From HGM11412 sp045536025 (GTDB lineage: Bacteria > Bacillota > Clostridia > Christensenellales > Borkfalkiaceae): a stretch of DNA of 7,201 nucleotides. How positions within the stretch are numbered: the first letter of the stretch is position 1; every line of letters begins with the position of its first letter. The translations under genes were made by a program, and so were the position numbers. The notes under the pieces are model-generated. The model made no database searches. It worked only from the letters and a program-made list of their open reading frames with translations, and was not told the origin of the DNA. Positions 1 to 5,830 of this stretch are shown one piece after another. The stretch lies in the NCBI GenBank assembly GCA_045536025.1, contig JAZSMT010000011.1, positions 1 to 7,201 on the forward strand, given 5' to 3'.

Positions 1-411
1 TGCAACAGTATCACAACCTTTTGCTAGACCACTAACTATATTGTAGTCTTTATCAATTAAACTTTTTACAACTTTTTCTTCTCTTTCTACTATTTCATTA
101 GTTGGCGTTAAAACGCCTATAACTGCAACGTTTTTATCAGCGTTATTAAGTAGCGTTATATCGCCTTTATATGCAAAGAAAAACGGCTTTTCGCTATTTT
201 TAAGTTTAGCGTTCGTGATAGGAAAGTTTTCATCAAAAACACAGATGACGTTTATGCTTTTTTCTTTAAGTTCTTGCTCTACGGCTTGTAAATCGCAAGG
301 AAAAGTATTTATATAATCTTCATTATAAAACGATTTCCAAAAGTGAGCGTTAGTTTTTAAAACGCCCGTTTTTATTAAACCAAAAAGTTTTAATGAAATT
401 TTCGAGTTCAT
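1..411 (-). CDS. DprA/Smf-like DNA-processing protein, N-terminal part (runs off the left edge)
   Basis: An open frame starts with ATG at 411 and continues without a stop through position 1, giving 137 visible residues. Residues about 55-92 match the segment before the Rossmann core in DprA (a Phe-Pro turn, then a K-P-F-F-F-A-Y-K-G-D strand resembling the family's P-P-x-L-x-x-x-G-D). The nucleotide-fold signature follows: VAVIGVLTPT at 95-104 and VSGLAKGCD at 126-134, matching the family's VSGLARGID. DprA proteins bind single-stranded DNA and load RecA; this fold belongs to the SLOG group of nucleotide-binding Rossmann domains. The usual Gly-Ser/Thr-Arg of the first loop reads Gly-Val-Leu here, and the region before the core is short, so this looks like a divergent subfamily rather than housekeeping DprA. 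The gene starts 5 nt after the phosphoribosyltransferase stop, with AAGG at 420-423 as a probable ribosome site, so the two are co-translated. Family assignment is solid; the biological role is uncertain because the C-terminal half is outside the window. Confidence 0.85.
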   Translation of the reverse strand, partial: MNSKISLKLFGLIKTGVLKTNAHFWKSFYNEDYINTFPCDLQAVEQELKEKSINVICVFDENFPITNAKLKNSEKPFFFAYKGDITLLNNADKNVAVIGVLTPTNEIVEREEKVVKSLIDKDYNIVSGLAKGCDTVA

Positions 412-416
412 AATCT

Positions 417-1019
417 TTACCTTGTTTTTGCCGTTACATATAGTATAACACTTTTTGCGCCCAAATCAAATAGATAGTGTATACAATCCTCAATAATGTT
501 AACGCCTTCAGTATAAATATCATCAACTAAAACAATGTTTTTGTTTTTAATTTTACTTAAATCAACCCTGCAAGTGTCTTTCGTAATACCTTTATATGGA
601 TTGTCGCCAGTGTTGTTTTCAAGCCTCCAATTATGCGTAGTTTTAGTGTCTTTAACTCTTGTAATCGCATCCGTGCCATTAATAAAACCTAATTTGTTAG
701 CGCAACTTGAAATAGCCTTTTTGAACATTAATTGACTTTGCTTATACTTGCTTTCTCTTTTAGAACGAGGCATAACACAAATTGTAAAATTCTTAAAATC
801 GCTTTTGTCAAAAATACTTTCCATGTCTTTAATAAACCTTTCAGAAACCTGAACAAAATCTTCAACTAAATCTAATTCGTTGTATTGATTAGTCATGTTT
901 TTAAGATGATTTATAAAGTCGGGGTTGTCTTGCTTTTGATAGCCAACGTAGTCACAATTATAAAACGCCAAAACTTTCTGCTCTAAATATTTGTTTTCGC
1001 CAATATAAAACTTTTTCAT
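417..1019 (-). CDS. ComF-like phosphoribosyltransferase paired with a DprA-like gene
   Basis: This 200-residue protein carries a type I phosphoribosyltransferase PRPP loop at residues 163-172 (VLVDDIYTEG), with the paired acidic residues D166-D167 and a hydrophobic strand on each side. Upstream, residues 80-110 (ICVMPRSK, then a Lys/Arg-rich stretch and QSQLMFKKA) resemble the ComFC pattern of a Pro-Arg strand followed by an R-x-x-N-Q helix. The region around 119-150 resembles the R-x-x-x-T-x-x-Q segment between these motifs. The four-cysteine zinc finger at the N-terminus of ComFC is absent; residues 1-75 are unlike anything I recognise. The substrate is unknown. Such folds normally transfer or remove phosphoribose on a base or nucleotide, and no sugar acceptor can be read from the sequence. 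ATG at 1019 has an excellent ribosome site (AAGGAGA at 1025-1031, 5 nt spacer) and its own promoter. It is the first gene of a two-gene operon with the DprA-like gene. A purine or pyrimidine salvage enzyme is less likely given the partner. Confidence 0.85.
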   Translation of the reverse strand: MKKFYIGENKYLEQKVLAFYNCDYVGYQKQDNPDFINHLKNMTNQYNELDLVEDFVQVSERFIKDMESIFDKSDFKNFTICVMPRSKRESKYKQSQLMFKKAISSCANKLGFINGTDAITRVKDTKTTHNWRLENNTGDNPYKGITKDTCRVDLSKIKNKNIVLVDDIYTEGVNIIEDCIHYLFDLGAKSVILYVTAKTR

Positions 1020-1049
1020 TAAATTCTCCTTAAATATAGTTTTACTTTG

Positions 1050-1078
1050 GTTATATCACGCAAAAACCCCATAATCAA
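1050..1078 (-). promoter_or_regulatory. Promoter of the phosphoribosyltransferase/DprA operon
   Basis: On the minus strand TTGATT (1073-1078) and TATAAC (1050-1055) are separated by exactly 17 bp, matching the sigma-A consensus at 4/6 and 5/6 positions. The -10 element lies 30 nt from the start codon at 1019, leaving a short leader that contains only the ribosome site. No operator-like repeat is evident inside it. Confidence 0.6.
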
Positions 1079-1112
1079 GGTTTACTGACAAGTGAAAGGT
1101 TTTAAAAATAGC

Positions 1113-1141
1113 AAAACAGCAAGGAAAATCCTCACTGTTTT
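1113..1141. other. Hairpin with AAAACAG/CTGTTTT stem upstream of the phosphoribosyltransferase operon
   Basis: AAAACAG (1113-1119) pairs with CTGTTTT (1135-1141). Inside it AGGA (1122-1125) pairs with TCCT (1129-1132) across a 2x2 CA/CA internal loop, leaving a three-base AAA loop. On the minus strand it is followed by GCTATTTTTAAAA, so it could act as a weak terminator behind the tRNA operon. It lies outside the -35 element of the operon promoter at 1050-1078. Confidence 0.4.
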
Positions 1142-1177
1142 ACATATTAAAAATTATTTTTTTAAGCTAAAAACAAA

Positions 1178-1211
1178 GGCGAACCCGTCTCCTAAAGGAA
1201 ACGGGTTCGTC
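1178..1211 (-). terminator. Second intrinsic terminator downstream of the tRNA operon
   Basis: GAACCCGT (1181-1188) pairs with ACGGGTTC (1201-1208), extended inward by TCC/GGA around a TAAA loop with one mismatch and outward by one more C-G pair. On the minus strand the stem is followed by CCTTTGTTTTTAGC, a usable U-tract, so it would stop readthrough from the tRNA genes before the phosphoribosyltransferase promoter. The plus strand reads TCTTTACTTTG after the stem, so weak bidirectional action is possible. Confidence 0.55.
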
Positions 1212-1222
1212 TTTACTTTGTT

Positions 1223-1240
1223 TGGTGACCCCTACGAGAT
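1223..1240 (-). repeat. Exact 18-bp copy of the tRNA-Glu 3' end (attachment-site-like)
   Basis: TGGTGACCCCTACGAGAT here is identical and in the same orientation to 1353-1370 inside the tRNA-Glu gene. It covers the encoded CCA, the discriminator base, the 3' acceptor strand and the 3' T-stem strand. Identity stops sharply on both sides. There is no other tRNA sequence beside it, so it is a tRNA fragment rather than a second gene. Direct repeats of tRNA 3' ends are the classic product of site-specific integration, but the copies are only 130 bp apart. Confidence 0.85.
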
Positions 1241-1320
1241 ACAACCGAAACCCCTAAAGGGGAGCCCCTCGGTTGACGCAAGCGCCGAACTACGTTCTCT
1301 CTCATAGGGAAAGCACGAAA
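1241..1320. repeat. Palindrome-rich spacer between the two tRNA-Glu 3' end copies
   Basis: CAACCGA (1242-1248) pairs with TCGGTTG (1269-1275), enclosing a second hairpin CCCC (1251-1254)/GGGG (1259-1262) with a TAAA loop. Beyond it comes a stretch ending CATAGGGAA that shares its nine-base core with the hairpin at 2214-2240. I see no coding sequence. This is probably an intergenic repeat or the remains of a small inserted element. Confidence 0.5.
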
Positions 1321-1346
1321 AAAGCACAGGAACTAACCTGTGCTTT
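1321..1346 (-). terminator. Intrinsic terminator of the tRNA operon
   Basis: AAAGCACAGG (1321-1330) and CCTGTGCTTT (1337-1346) form a perfect 10-bp stem with a six-base AACTAA loop. On the minus strand it is followed by a run of six T (1315-1320 and the stem end). It begins 7 nt beyond the encoded CCA of tRNA-Glu, as expected for the end of a tRNA transcript. Confidence 0.85.
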
Positions 1347-1352
1347 TATTCG

Positions 1353-1427
1353 TGGTGACCCCTACGAGATTCGAACTCGTGTTACCGCCGTGAAAGGGCG
1401 ATGTCTTAACCGCTTGACCAAGGGGCC
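1353..1427 (-). tRNA. tRNA-Glu (UUC)
   Basis: A complete 75-nt cloverleaf. The acceptor strand GGCCCCT (from 1427) pairs with AGGGGTC, followed by discriminator A and an encoded CCA (1353-1355). The anticodon loop CTTTCAC gives UUC, and the T-arm is ACGAG-TTCGAAT-CTCGT with a standard loop. It is second in a two-tRNA transcript, 25 nt after tRNA-Met, and ends just before the terminator. It is the probable sole reader of GAA and GAG if no CUC isoacceptor exists elsewhere. Its last 18 nt are duplicated at 1223-1240. Confidence 0.97.
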
Positions 1428-1452
1428 ATATTGTAGTTAAACGGTGCTTTAA

Positions 1453-1529
1453 TGGTAGCGGCGGTCAGATTCGAACCAACGACCTGCCGGGTATGAACCG
1501 GCCGCTCTAACCAGCTAAGCTACGCCGCC
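1453..1529 (-). tRNA. tRNA-Met (CAU), elongator type
   Basis: A 77-nt cloverleaf with an encoded CCA (1453-1455). The acceptor stem is GGCGGCG/CGCCGCT, with a G-U pair at 1-72 and discriminator A. The anticodon stem-loop GCCGG-TTCATAC-CCGGC gives CAU. The paired 1-72 position and the whole sequence fit elongator tRNA-Met rather than initiator tRNA, whose first base is unpaired. A lysidine-modified tRNA-Ile is less likely from the acceptor stem. The T-stem GTTGG/CTGAC has two wobble pairs, slightly weak but usable. It is first in the tRNA operon. Confidence 0.93.
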
Positions 1530-1534
1530 ATGTA

Positions 1535-1550
1535 AACTGCTTTTGCAGTT
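1535..1550 (-). other. Leader hairpin of the tRNA operon
   Basis: AACTGC (1535-1540) and GCAGTT (1545-1550) form a perfect 6-bp stem with a four-base loop, between the promoter and the 5' end of tRNA-Met. It may help define the 5' leader removed by RNase P. It has no U-tract on the minus strand, so it is not a terminator. Confidence 0.5.
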
Positions 1551-1562
1551 AAATGCCTTAGT

Positions 1563-1591
1563 ATTATATATAAAATTTTCAATCTTGTCAA
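1563..1591 (-). promoter_or_regulatory. Consensus sigma-A promoter of the tRNA-Met/tRNA-Glu operon
   Basis: TTGACA (1586-1591) and TATAAT (1563-1568) on the minus strand, both perfect, are separated by the ideal 17 bp. The -10 lies 33 nt upstream of the mature tRNA-Met 5' end. This is the strongest promoter in the window, as expected for stable RNA. Confidence 0.9.
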
Positions 1592-1726
1592 ATATATTTA
1601 GCCTTTTTTTTAAAAAAACTATTTTTGTCGATTTTATACTCCTATATCTATAAAAATTATAACAAAATAAAAAACGCCTTGCAAAAAAGTTTTCTGTCAA
1701 ATTAGACAAATTCTCTCGTTTATCCA
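1592..1726. other. AT-rich divergent intergenic region
   Basis: This AT-rich stretch lies between the minus-strand tRNA promoter and the plus-strand promoter at 1727-1755. A minus-strand open frame across it runs on into the tRNA-Met gene, is Phe/Asn/Lys-rich in the way expected of AT-rich non-coding DNA and has no recognisable motif. I see no gene here. Confidence 0.5.
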
Positions 1727-1755
1727 TTTACATCAATAAACGAGAGTGGTATACT
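1727..1755 (+). promoter_or_regulatory. Plus-strand promoter upstream of a decayed gene
   Basis: TTTACA (1727-1732) and TATACT (1750-1755) have 17 bp between them, each matching consensus at 5/6 positions. It points toward the amidohydrolase remnant and the terminator at 2043-2070. It may be what survives of the original expression unit, or it may now drive a short untranslated RNA of roughly 300 nt. Confidence 0.5.
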
Positions 1756-1813
1756 TTGTATAAATAGGCTTGGAACAGTAAATAAATCTTGTTTAAGAGA
1801 AATTTATCAATAA

Positions 1814-2040
1814 AAAAACAAAATCGGGCAAATTCGTATCAAACATAATCACGGCGGATATCACACAATCGATGAAAATAATTATATCGCTTATAAAACG
1901 GCGAAAGAAAAAGGCGTAATTATCGATACGGGTATGGCGGGTGGCTGGCACGCCGACTTTGAAATTTTGCGATAAGCAATAGAAAGAGGATATATCCCCG
2001 ACACGATTAGCTCGGATATCACTTGTTTTACCGCAAATAT
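1814..2040 (+). pseudogene. Remnant of a metal-dependent amidohydrolase (dihydroorotase-like deacetylase family)
   Basis: Reading the plus strand from 1814 gives a recognisable C-terminal piece of a dihydroorotase-like amidohydrolase. It has an HNHGGYHTIDE segment, then an Ala-rich helix into KEKGVIIDTGMAGGWHADFE, an in-frame TAA at 1973-1975, and on the far side AIERGYIPDTISSDIT. The last piece matches the family's G-F-x-P-D-T-I-S-T-D barrel strand, and the Gly-Val-x-x-Asp-x-Gly segment matches the preceding one, where functional members read Asp-x-Gly-His-Gly. Here the His is replaced (DTGMAGG), so a metal or active-site residue is probably lost as well. There is no upstream start: an in-frame TAA lies at 1811-1813 and the N-terminal metal-binding part is absent. 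A stop-codon readthrough gene is very unlikely. It is a dead fragment, identified from remembered family motifs, not from a search. Confidence 0.65.
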
Positions 2041-2042
2041 AC

Positions 2043-2070
2043 GCGATGGTATTTATCTTAATACCATCGC
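2043..2070 (+). terminator. Intrinsic terminator after the amidohydrolase remnant
   Basis: GCGATGGTATT (2043-2053) and AATACCATCGC (2060-2070) form a perfect 11-bp stem with a six-base TATCTT loop, followed on the plus strand by TTTTAAAAAAG. The four-base U-tract is short, so efficiency may be moderate. Its place right behind the remnant suggests it ended that gene. Confidence 0.6.
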
Positions 2071-2213
2071 TTTTAAAAAAGAAAAACAATGAATAATCGC
2101 CCTATAGGTTTTTAAACAATTAAAAAACGCTTGACGAAAGGCAAATATAACTGCCGTAGGCAATAACACTTGTCGTTAGATAAATATCACAAATCCTAAG
2201 GATTTATTTAGTT
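2071..2213. other. Non-coding stretch between remnant and hydA with short palindromes
   Basis: Contains CCTATAGG near 2101-2108, TGCC-GTA-GGCA near 2151-2163 and AAATCCTAAGGATTT near 2191-2205, all short perfect or near-perfect palindromes. No coding potential is seen on either strand. The minus-strand open frame across 1793-2089 is only the antisense of the remnant. Confidence 0.4.
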
Positions 2214-2240
2214 GTCGCTATTCCCTATGGGAAGAGCGAC
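2214..2240 (+). terminator. Strong hairpin 23 bp beyond hydA, T-tract on the plus strand
   Basis: GTCGCT (2214-2219) pairs with AGCGAC (2235-2240), continued inward by TTCCC/GGGAA across one A-G mismatch with a TAT loop. The plus strand continues TTTTCTCGCCTTTT, so it suits plus-strand termination. On the minus strand, the direction of hydA, it is followed by AACTAAATAAAT, a poor U-tract, so it may protect the hydA mRNA 3' end rather than terminate it. No better terminator for the hydrogenase operon is evident. Confidence 0.45.
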
Positions 2241-2262
2241 TTTTCTCGCCTTTTGATTTATA

Positions 2263-3951
2263 TTATTTGTTTTTAACGTAATTAACGTGTAAAAGTTCGT
2301 GAACTCTATCTTTTAACACCGTTTTATAAAGTTCGCTAAGCACCGGATTTTGTTCAGAACTACGAAGTGAAAGAGATTCGTCAACTTGATACAATCCTTT
2401 TGCTTTAACGGGTTTAATTTCCCTCGTAGCAAACGGTTGACCACCACCGTTTATACAACCACCGGGGCAAGCCATTACTTCAACAAAGTCAAACTTTTCC
2501 CCTTTACGCATTCTTTTTATAAGTTTTTCCGCATTGCCAAGTCCGCTACATACGGCAATTTTAAGCATTTTATTACCGTAAGGCAATTCAAATTCTTTAA
2601 TACCTGCGTCACCTCTTTGACCTACGTTTGCTATTAATGCAAGTTCCGCTTGGTCTTTATTCGAGGCAACTTTACGAAGTACAGCTTCGGTTACACCACC
2701 CGTTACGCCGAATATAACGCCTGCGCCTGAAATACTATCGAACGGCAAATCAACGCTATCCGGCTTAAGAGATGCAAATCTAATACCCGACTCTTGAATC
2801 ATACGAATTAAGCCTTTAGTAGTTAAAACTGCATCTACGTTTGGAATTCCGTTCATTGTAAACTCTTCGCGCGAAGCCTCAAACTTCTTTGCCGTGCAAG
2901 GCATAACGGCAACGTGGAAGTGTCTTTCATTCTTTTCAGTTGCTTTTGCCTTTACTATAGAAGCAAGCATTTGCATTGGCGAACGGCAGGAAGAAATATT
3001 TTCTAAAAGTTCGGGGTGCTTCTTTTCTGCAAACTGTATCCATGCAGGACAACACGAGGTTATAAGTGGAAGCTTTCCTCCATATTTTAATCTTTCTATA
3101 AACTCTTTAGTTTCTTCTATAACAGTTAAATCTGCGGATAAAGAAGTGTCGTAAACTTCGTCAAATCCAATAAGGCGAAGGGCGGCTACTATTTTACCCA
3201 TTACGTTTTCGCCCTCTTTAACACCTAATTCTTTGCCGATAGCAACTCTAACGGCAGGCGCAATTTGAATAGAGGTTTTTAATGAAGAATCGTCAAGCGC
3301 TTTCCACACCTTGTCGGTATCGCTTTTTAACAGTAACGCACCAGTAGGACAAACGGCAACGCATTGACCACAACCTACGCAAGGCGAGTCTGCAAGAGGT
3401 TTGTTAAACGCCGTGCTTATAGTCATTTTAGAGCCACGGTGAGCAAAGTCGATTGCTCCGACCTTTTGAACTTCGTTACACACGCGAACACAGTCGCCAC
3501 ATAAAATACATTTGCTTTTATCTTTTACTATGCAAGCCGAAGAAGTATCTCTTTCAGTTTTTTGAGTTGCATTGGGAAAACGAATATCTTCAAGCTTAAA
3601 TTTTCTTGCTAATTCTTGAAGTTTACAACTAGTATTTTTTTCACAAGTAGTGCAATCGCGACAATGGTTTGCAAGCAGAAGTTCTAATATGTTTTTACGA
3701 TACTTTCTCAACTTTTCAGTATTAGTTTTGATATTCATACCTTCTTTAGGTGGTGTGGAACAAGACGCTTCAAATCCGCCCCACTCGTTTTCTACCATAC
3801 ACATACGACAAGCGCCGTATACCGACAACTCGCTATAGTAGCAGAAAGTTGGCATTTCAATGCCCACTTTGCGAATAATTTCAAGAAGGTTTTTTTCGCC
3901 ACAAATTTCTACGGATATACCGTCTACCGTCATATATTTTTTGTTTTCCAT
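2263..3951 (-). CDS. hydA: [FeFe]-hydrogenase catalytic subunit HydA (HndD-like)
   Basis: The 562-residue catalytic subunit carries out 2 H+ + 2 e- to H2 and back in the cytoplasm. Domains in order: an N-terminal [2Fe-2S] ferredoxin domain (C37, C48, C51, C64); the His-ligated [4Fe-4S] site (H96, C100, C103, C109); two [4Fe-4S] clusters in ferredoxin form (C148-C151-C154-C158 and C191-C194-C197-C201); then the H-domain with TSCCPAW at 298-304, MPC at 350-352 and EVMACPGGC at 491-499. H-cluster ligands are C301, C352, C495 and C499, with C300 as the probable proton-relay cysteine. This is the M3 layout of Clostridium CpI, without the extra C-terminal [2Fe-2S] domain of Thermotoga HydA. The start is ATG 3951, because GAGGAG at 3959-3964 sits 7 nt upstream; the in-frame ATG at 3978 lies inside hydB and is rejected. 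The gene begins 4 nt after the hydB stop, so it is translationally coupled. All key residues are intact. Confidence 0.97.
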   Translation of the reverse strand: MENKKYMTVDGISVEICGEKNLLEIIRKVGIEMPTFCYYSELSVYGACRMCMVENEWGGFEASCSTPPKEGMNIKTNTEKLRKYRKNILELLLANHCRDCTTCEKNTSCKLQELARKFKLEDIRFPNATQKTERDTSSACIVKDKSKCILCGDCVRVCNEVQKVGAIDFAHRGSKMTISTAFNKPLADSPCVGCGQCVAVCPTGALLLKSDTDKVWKALDDSSLKTSIQIAPAVRVAIGKELGVKEGENVMGKIVAALRLIGFDEVYDTSLSADLTVIEETKEFIERLKYGGKLPLITSCCPAWIQFAEKKHPELLENISSCRSPMQMLASIVKAKATEKNERHFHVAVMPCTAKKFEASREEFTMNGIPNVDAVLTTKGLIRMIQESGIRFASLKPDSVDLPFDSISGAGVIFGVTGGVTEAVLRKVASNKDQAELALIANVGQRGDAGIKEFELPYGNKMLKIAVCSGLGNAEKLIKRMRKGEKFDFVEVMACPGGCINGGGQPFATREIKPVKAKGLYQVDESLSLRSSEQNPVLSELYKTVLKDRVHELLHVNYVKNK

Positions 3952-3955
3952 AAAA

Positions 3956-5830
3956 CTACTCCTCACTAATTGCGTCAAACGAACATACGCTTAAACAACT
4001 ACCACAGCGAATACATTTATCAAGGTCAATGATAAACGGGTCTTTAATTTTACCGCTAATCGCGCCAACGGGACAAATTCTTGAACACTTTGAACAACCC
4101 TTACACTTATCAAGGTTAATGACTACACGTTTTAATTTTTGGCATTCCCCTGCAGGGCAACGCTTTTCGTAAATGTGCGCTTCATATTCTTTTTTGAAAT
4201 ATTTTATGGTCGAAAGAACGGGACCTGCCGCAGTTTTACCTAAACCACAAAGCGCCATATCCGAAATCATTTCGCCAAGCTCTTGTAAAAGTTCAATGTC
4301 CCCGTCACGACCTTTACCGTCTACTATGCGCTCTAAAATTTCAAGCATTCTTCTAGTGCCTTCACGGCAAGGAACGCATTTTCCACAAGACTCGTTTTGA
4401 GTGAAATTCATAAAGAACCTTGCAACTTCTACCATACAAGTTTTTTCGTCCATTACAACGAGTCCGCCAGAGCCTATAATTGCGCCCACTTTTTTAAGCG
4501 AATCAAAATCAAGTGGTAAATCTAAATGCTCTTCAGTTAAACACCCGCCAGACGGGCCACCGATTTGCACCGCTTTAAATTTACCACCGTCTCTCATGCC
4601 ACCACCGATATCGAAAATAATTTCTCTTAAAGTGGTGCCCATAGGAACTTCGATAAGACCAGTGTTTTTAACGTTACCCGTTAACGCAAACGCTTTCGTG
4701 CCCGAACTTTTTTCCGTACCCATAGCTTTAAACCAGCTTGCGCCGTTTGTAATAATAGACGCAACGTTAGCAAACGTTTCAACGTTATTAAGTACGGTAG
4801 GTTTATCAAACAAGCCGTGTTCAACCGTTCTAGGTGGTTTAACTCTAGGCATACCACGTTTACCTTCAATGGACGCAGTTAATGCAGAGCCTTCGCCACA
4901 AACGAACGCTCCTGCACCACGGTTAATACGTATATGAAAACTAAAATTAGTTCCTAAAATATTGTCGCCAAGAAGCCCTAATCTTTCAGCTTCACTTATG
5001 GCGTTTCGAAGTCTTTCAACTGCCATTGGATATTCTGCGCGAACGTAAATATAGCCTTCGGTTGCGCCGGTTGCAACGCCTGCGATAATCATACCCTCAA
5101 GCATTTTGTGTGGGTCATCTTCCATAACCGACCTATCCATAAATGCACCAGGGTCACCCTCGTCACCATTACAAACGACGTATTTAGGATAGTTGTTTTG
5201 TCTTGCAACTTGGCTCCACTTTCTACCTGCAGGGAACCCACCGCCACCACGGCCACGTAAGCCAGACTCGGTAATTTCGTTTACGATTTCTTCACTTGTC
5301 ATTGAAAATAACGCTTTTTCTAAAGCACTGTATCCGTCTCTAGCAATATATTCGTCAATGTTAGTAGCGTCAATCTTATCACAGTTTTGCAAGCAAACAC
5401 GAGTTTGCTTTTTATAAAAAGGAATTTCCTCTTTTTCTTTATAAGTTACGCCGTTTTCAGTGTAGCAAAGCCTTTCTATACACTCACCTAAAATCATCGT
5501 TTTATTGATAATTTCTTCACAATCGCTTTCCTTAACGCCAACGTATAACCAATTTTGAGGTTCAATTCTTACTAGTGGTCCAACCTCACAAAAGCCGTGG
5601 CAACCACTTTTCGTTAGCCTTACGGAATTTGTTTCATTACATTTTTCAAGCTTAACGGTGTAATTTAATCCACTTTCTTTCATTGCGATAATAAGTTTTT
5701 CATAAACCTTATTTGCGCCTTTAGAAACACAACCTGCACCACCGCAAACTACTATTTTTCTATTTTCAGATTGTAAAAGTCTTTTACGTTCGTCCCTATA
5801 TGCACGTAACTGTTCAAGAGTTTTAAACAT
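3956..5830 (-). CDS. hydB: NAD(P)-linked [FeFe]-hydrogenase flavoprotein subunit HydB (NuoF-like, HndC-like)
   Basis: This 624-residue diaphorase subunit exchanges electrons between NAD(H) and the hydrogenase, close to Thermotoga HydB in length. Residues 25-100 are a thioredoxin-like [2Fe-2S] domain (C29, C34, C77, C81). The NuoF core follows: the Gly-rich NADH/FMN loop GLRGRGGGGFPAG (190-202), CNGDEGDPGAFMDR (220-233), GAGAFVCGEGSAL (305-317), and the NuoF [4Fe-4S] site C482-C485-C488 with C528. A CPAGEC pair (558, 563) precedes a C-terminal 2x[4Fe-4S] ferredoxin domain (C576-C579-C582-C586, C606-C609-C612-C616). The start is ATG 5830, overlapping the hydC TAA by one base (TAATG), with AAAGGAGA at 5838-5845; an in-frame ATG at 5944 would add 38 residues inside hydC and has no such site. 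Trimeric enzymes of this type can be electron-bifurcating (NADH plus reduced ferredoxin) or purely NADH-dependent, which sequence alone does not settle. Confidence 0.95.
   Translation of the reverse strand: MFKTLEQLRAYRDERKRLLQSENRKIVVCGGAGCVSKGANKVYEKLIIAMKESGLNYTVKLEKCNETNSVRLTKSGCHGFCEVGPLVRIEPQNWLYVGVKESDCEEIINKTMILGECIERLCYTENGVTYKEKEEIPFYKKQTRVCLQNCDKIDATNIDEYIARDGYSALEKALFSMTSEEIVNEITESGLRGRGGGGFPAGRKWSQVARQNNYPKYVVCNGDEGDPGAFMDRSVMEDDPHKMLEGMIIAGVATGATEGYIYVRAEYPMAVERLRNAISEAERLGLLGDNILGTNFSFHIRINRGAGAFVCGEGSALTASIEGKRGMPRVKPPRTVEHGLFDKPTVLNNVETFANVASIITNGASWFKAMGTEKSSGTKAFALTGNVKNTGLIEVPMGTTLREIIFDIGGGMRDGGKFKAVQIGGPSGGCLTEEHLDLPLDFDSLKKVGAIIGSGGLVVMDEKTCMVEVARFFMNFTQNESCGKCVPCREGTRRMLEILERIVDGKGRDGDIELLQELGEMISDMALCGLGKTAAGPVLSTIKYFKKEYEAHIYEKRCPAGECQKLKRVVINLDKCKGCSKCSRICPVGAISGKIKDPFIIDLDKCIRCGSCLSVCSFDAISEE

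Noticed and set aside
1223..1240. A second tRNA-Glu gene
   Set aside because: Only the 3' 18 nt are present; there is no anticodon arm, D-arm or 5' acceptor strand.
1092..1307. A plus-strand 71-codon open frame
   Set aside because: It crosses two terminator hairpins, the tRNA-Glu 3' copy and a nested palindrome, has no ribosome site and no recognisable motif.
1515..1727. A minus-strand 70-codon open frame across the tRNA promoter
   Set aside because: It reads through the consensus promoter and into tRNA-Met; its composition is typical of AT-rich non-coding DNA.
1793..2089. A minus-strand 98-codon open frame
   Set aside because: It is antisense to the amidohydrolase remnant, which has recognisable family motifs, and starts inside the plus-strand terminator region; no motif or ribosome site.
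3952..3978. Upstream ATG extending hydA by 9 residues
   Set aside because: It lies inside the hydB C-terminus; ATG 3951 has GAGGAG at the right distance and gives the normal ferredoxin-domain N-terminus.
4401..4937. A long plus-strand open frame of 178 codons opposite hydB
   Set aside because: hydB is certain on the minus strand; the frame has no ribosome site and arises from the antisense of biased codons.
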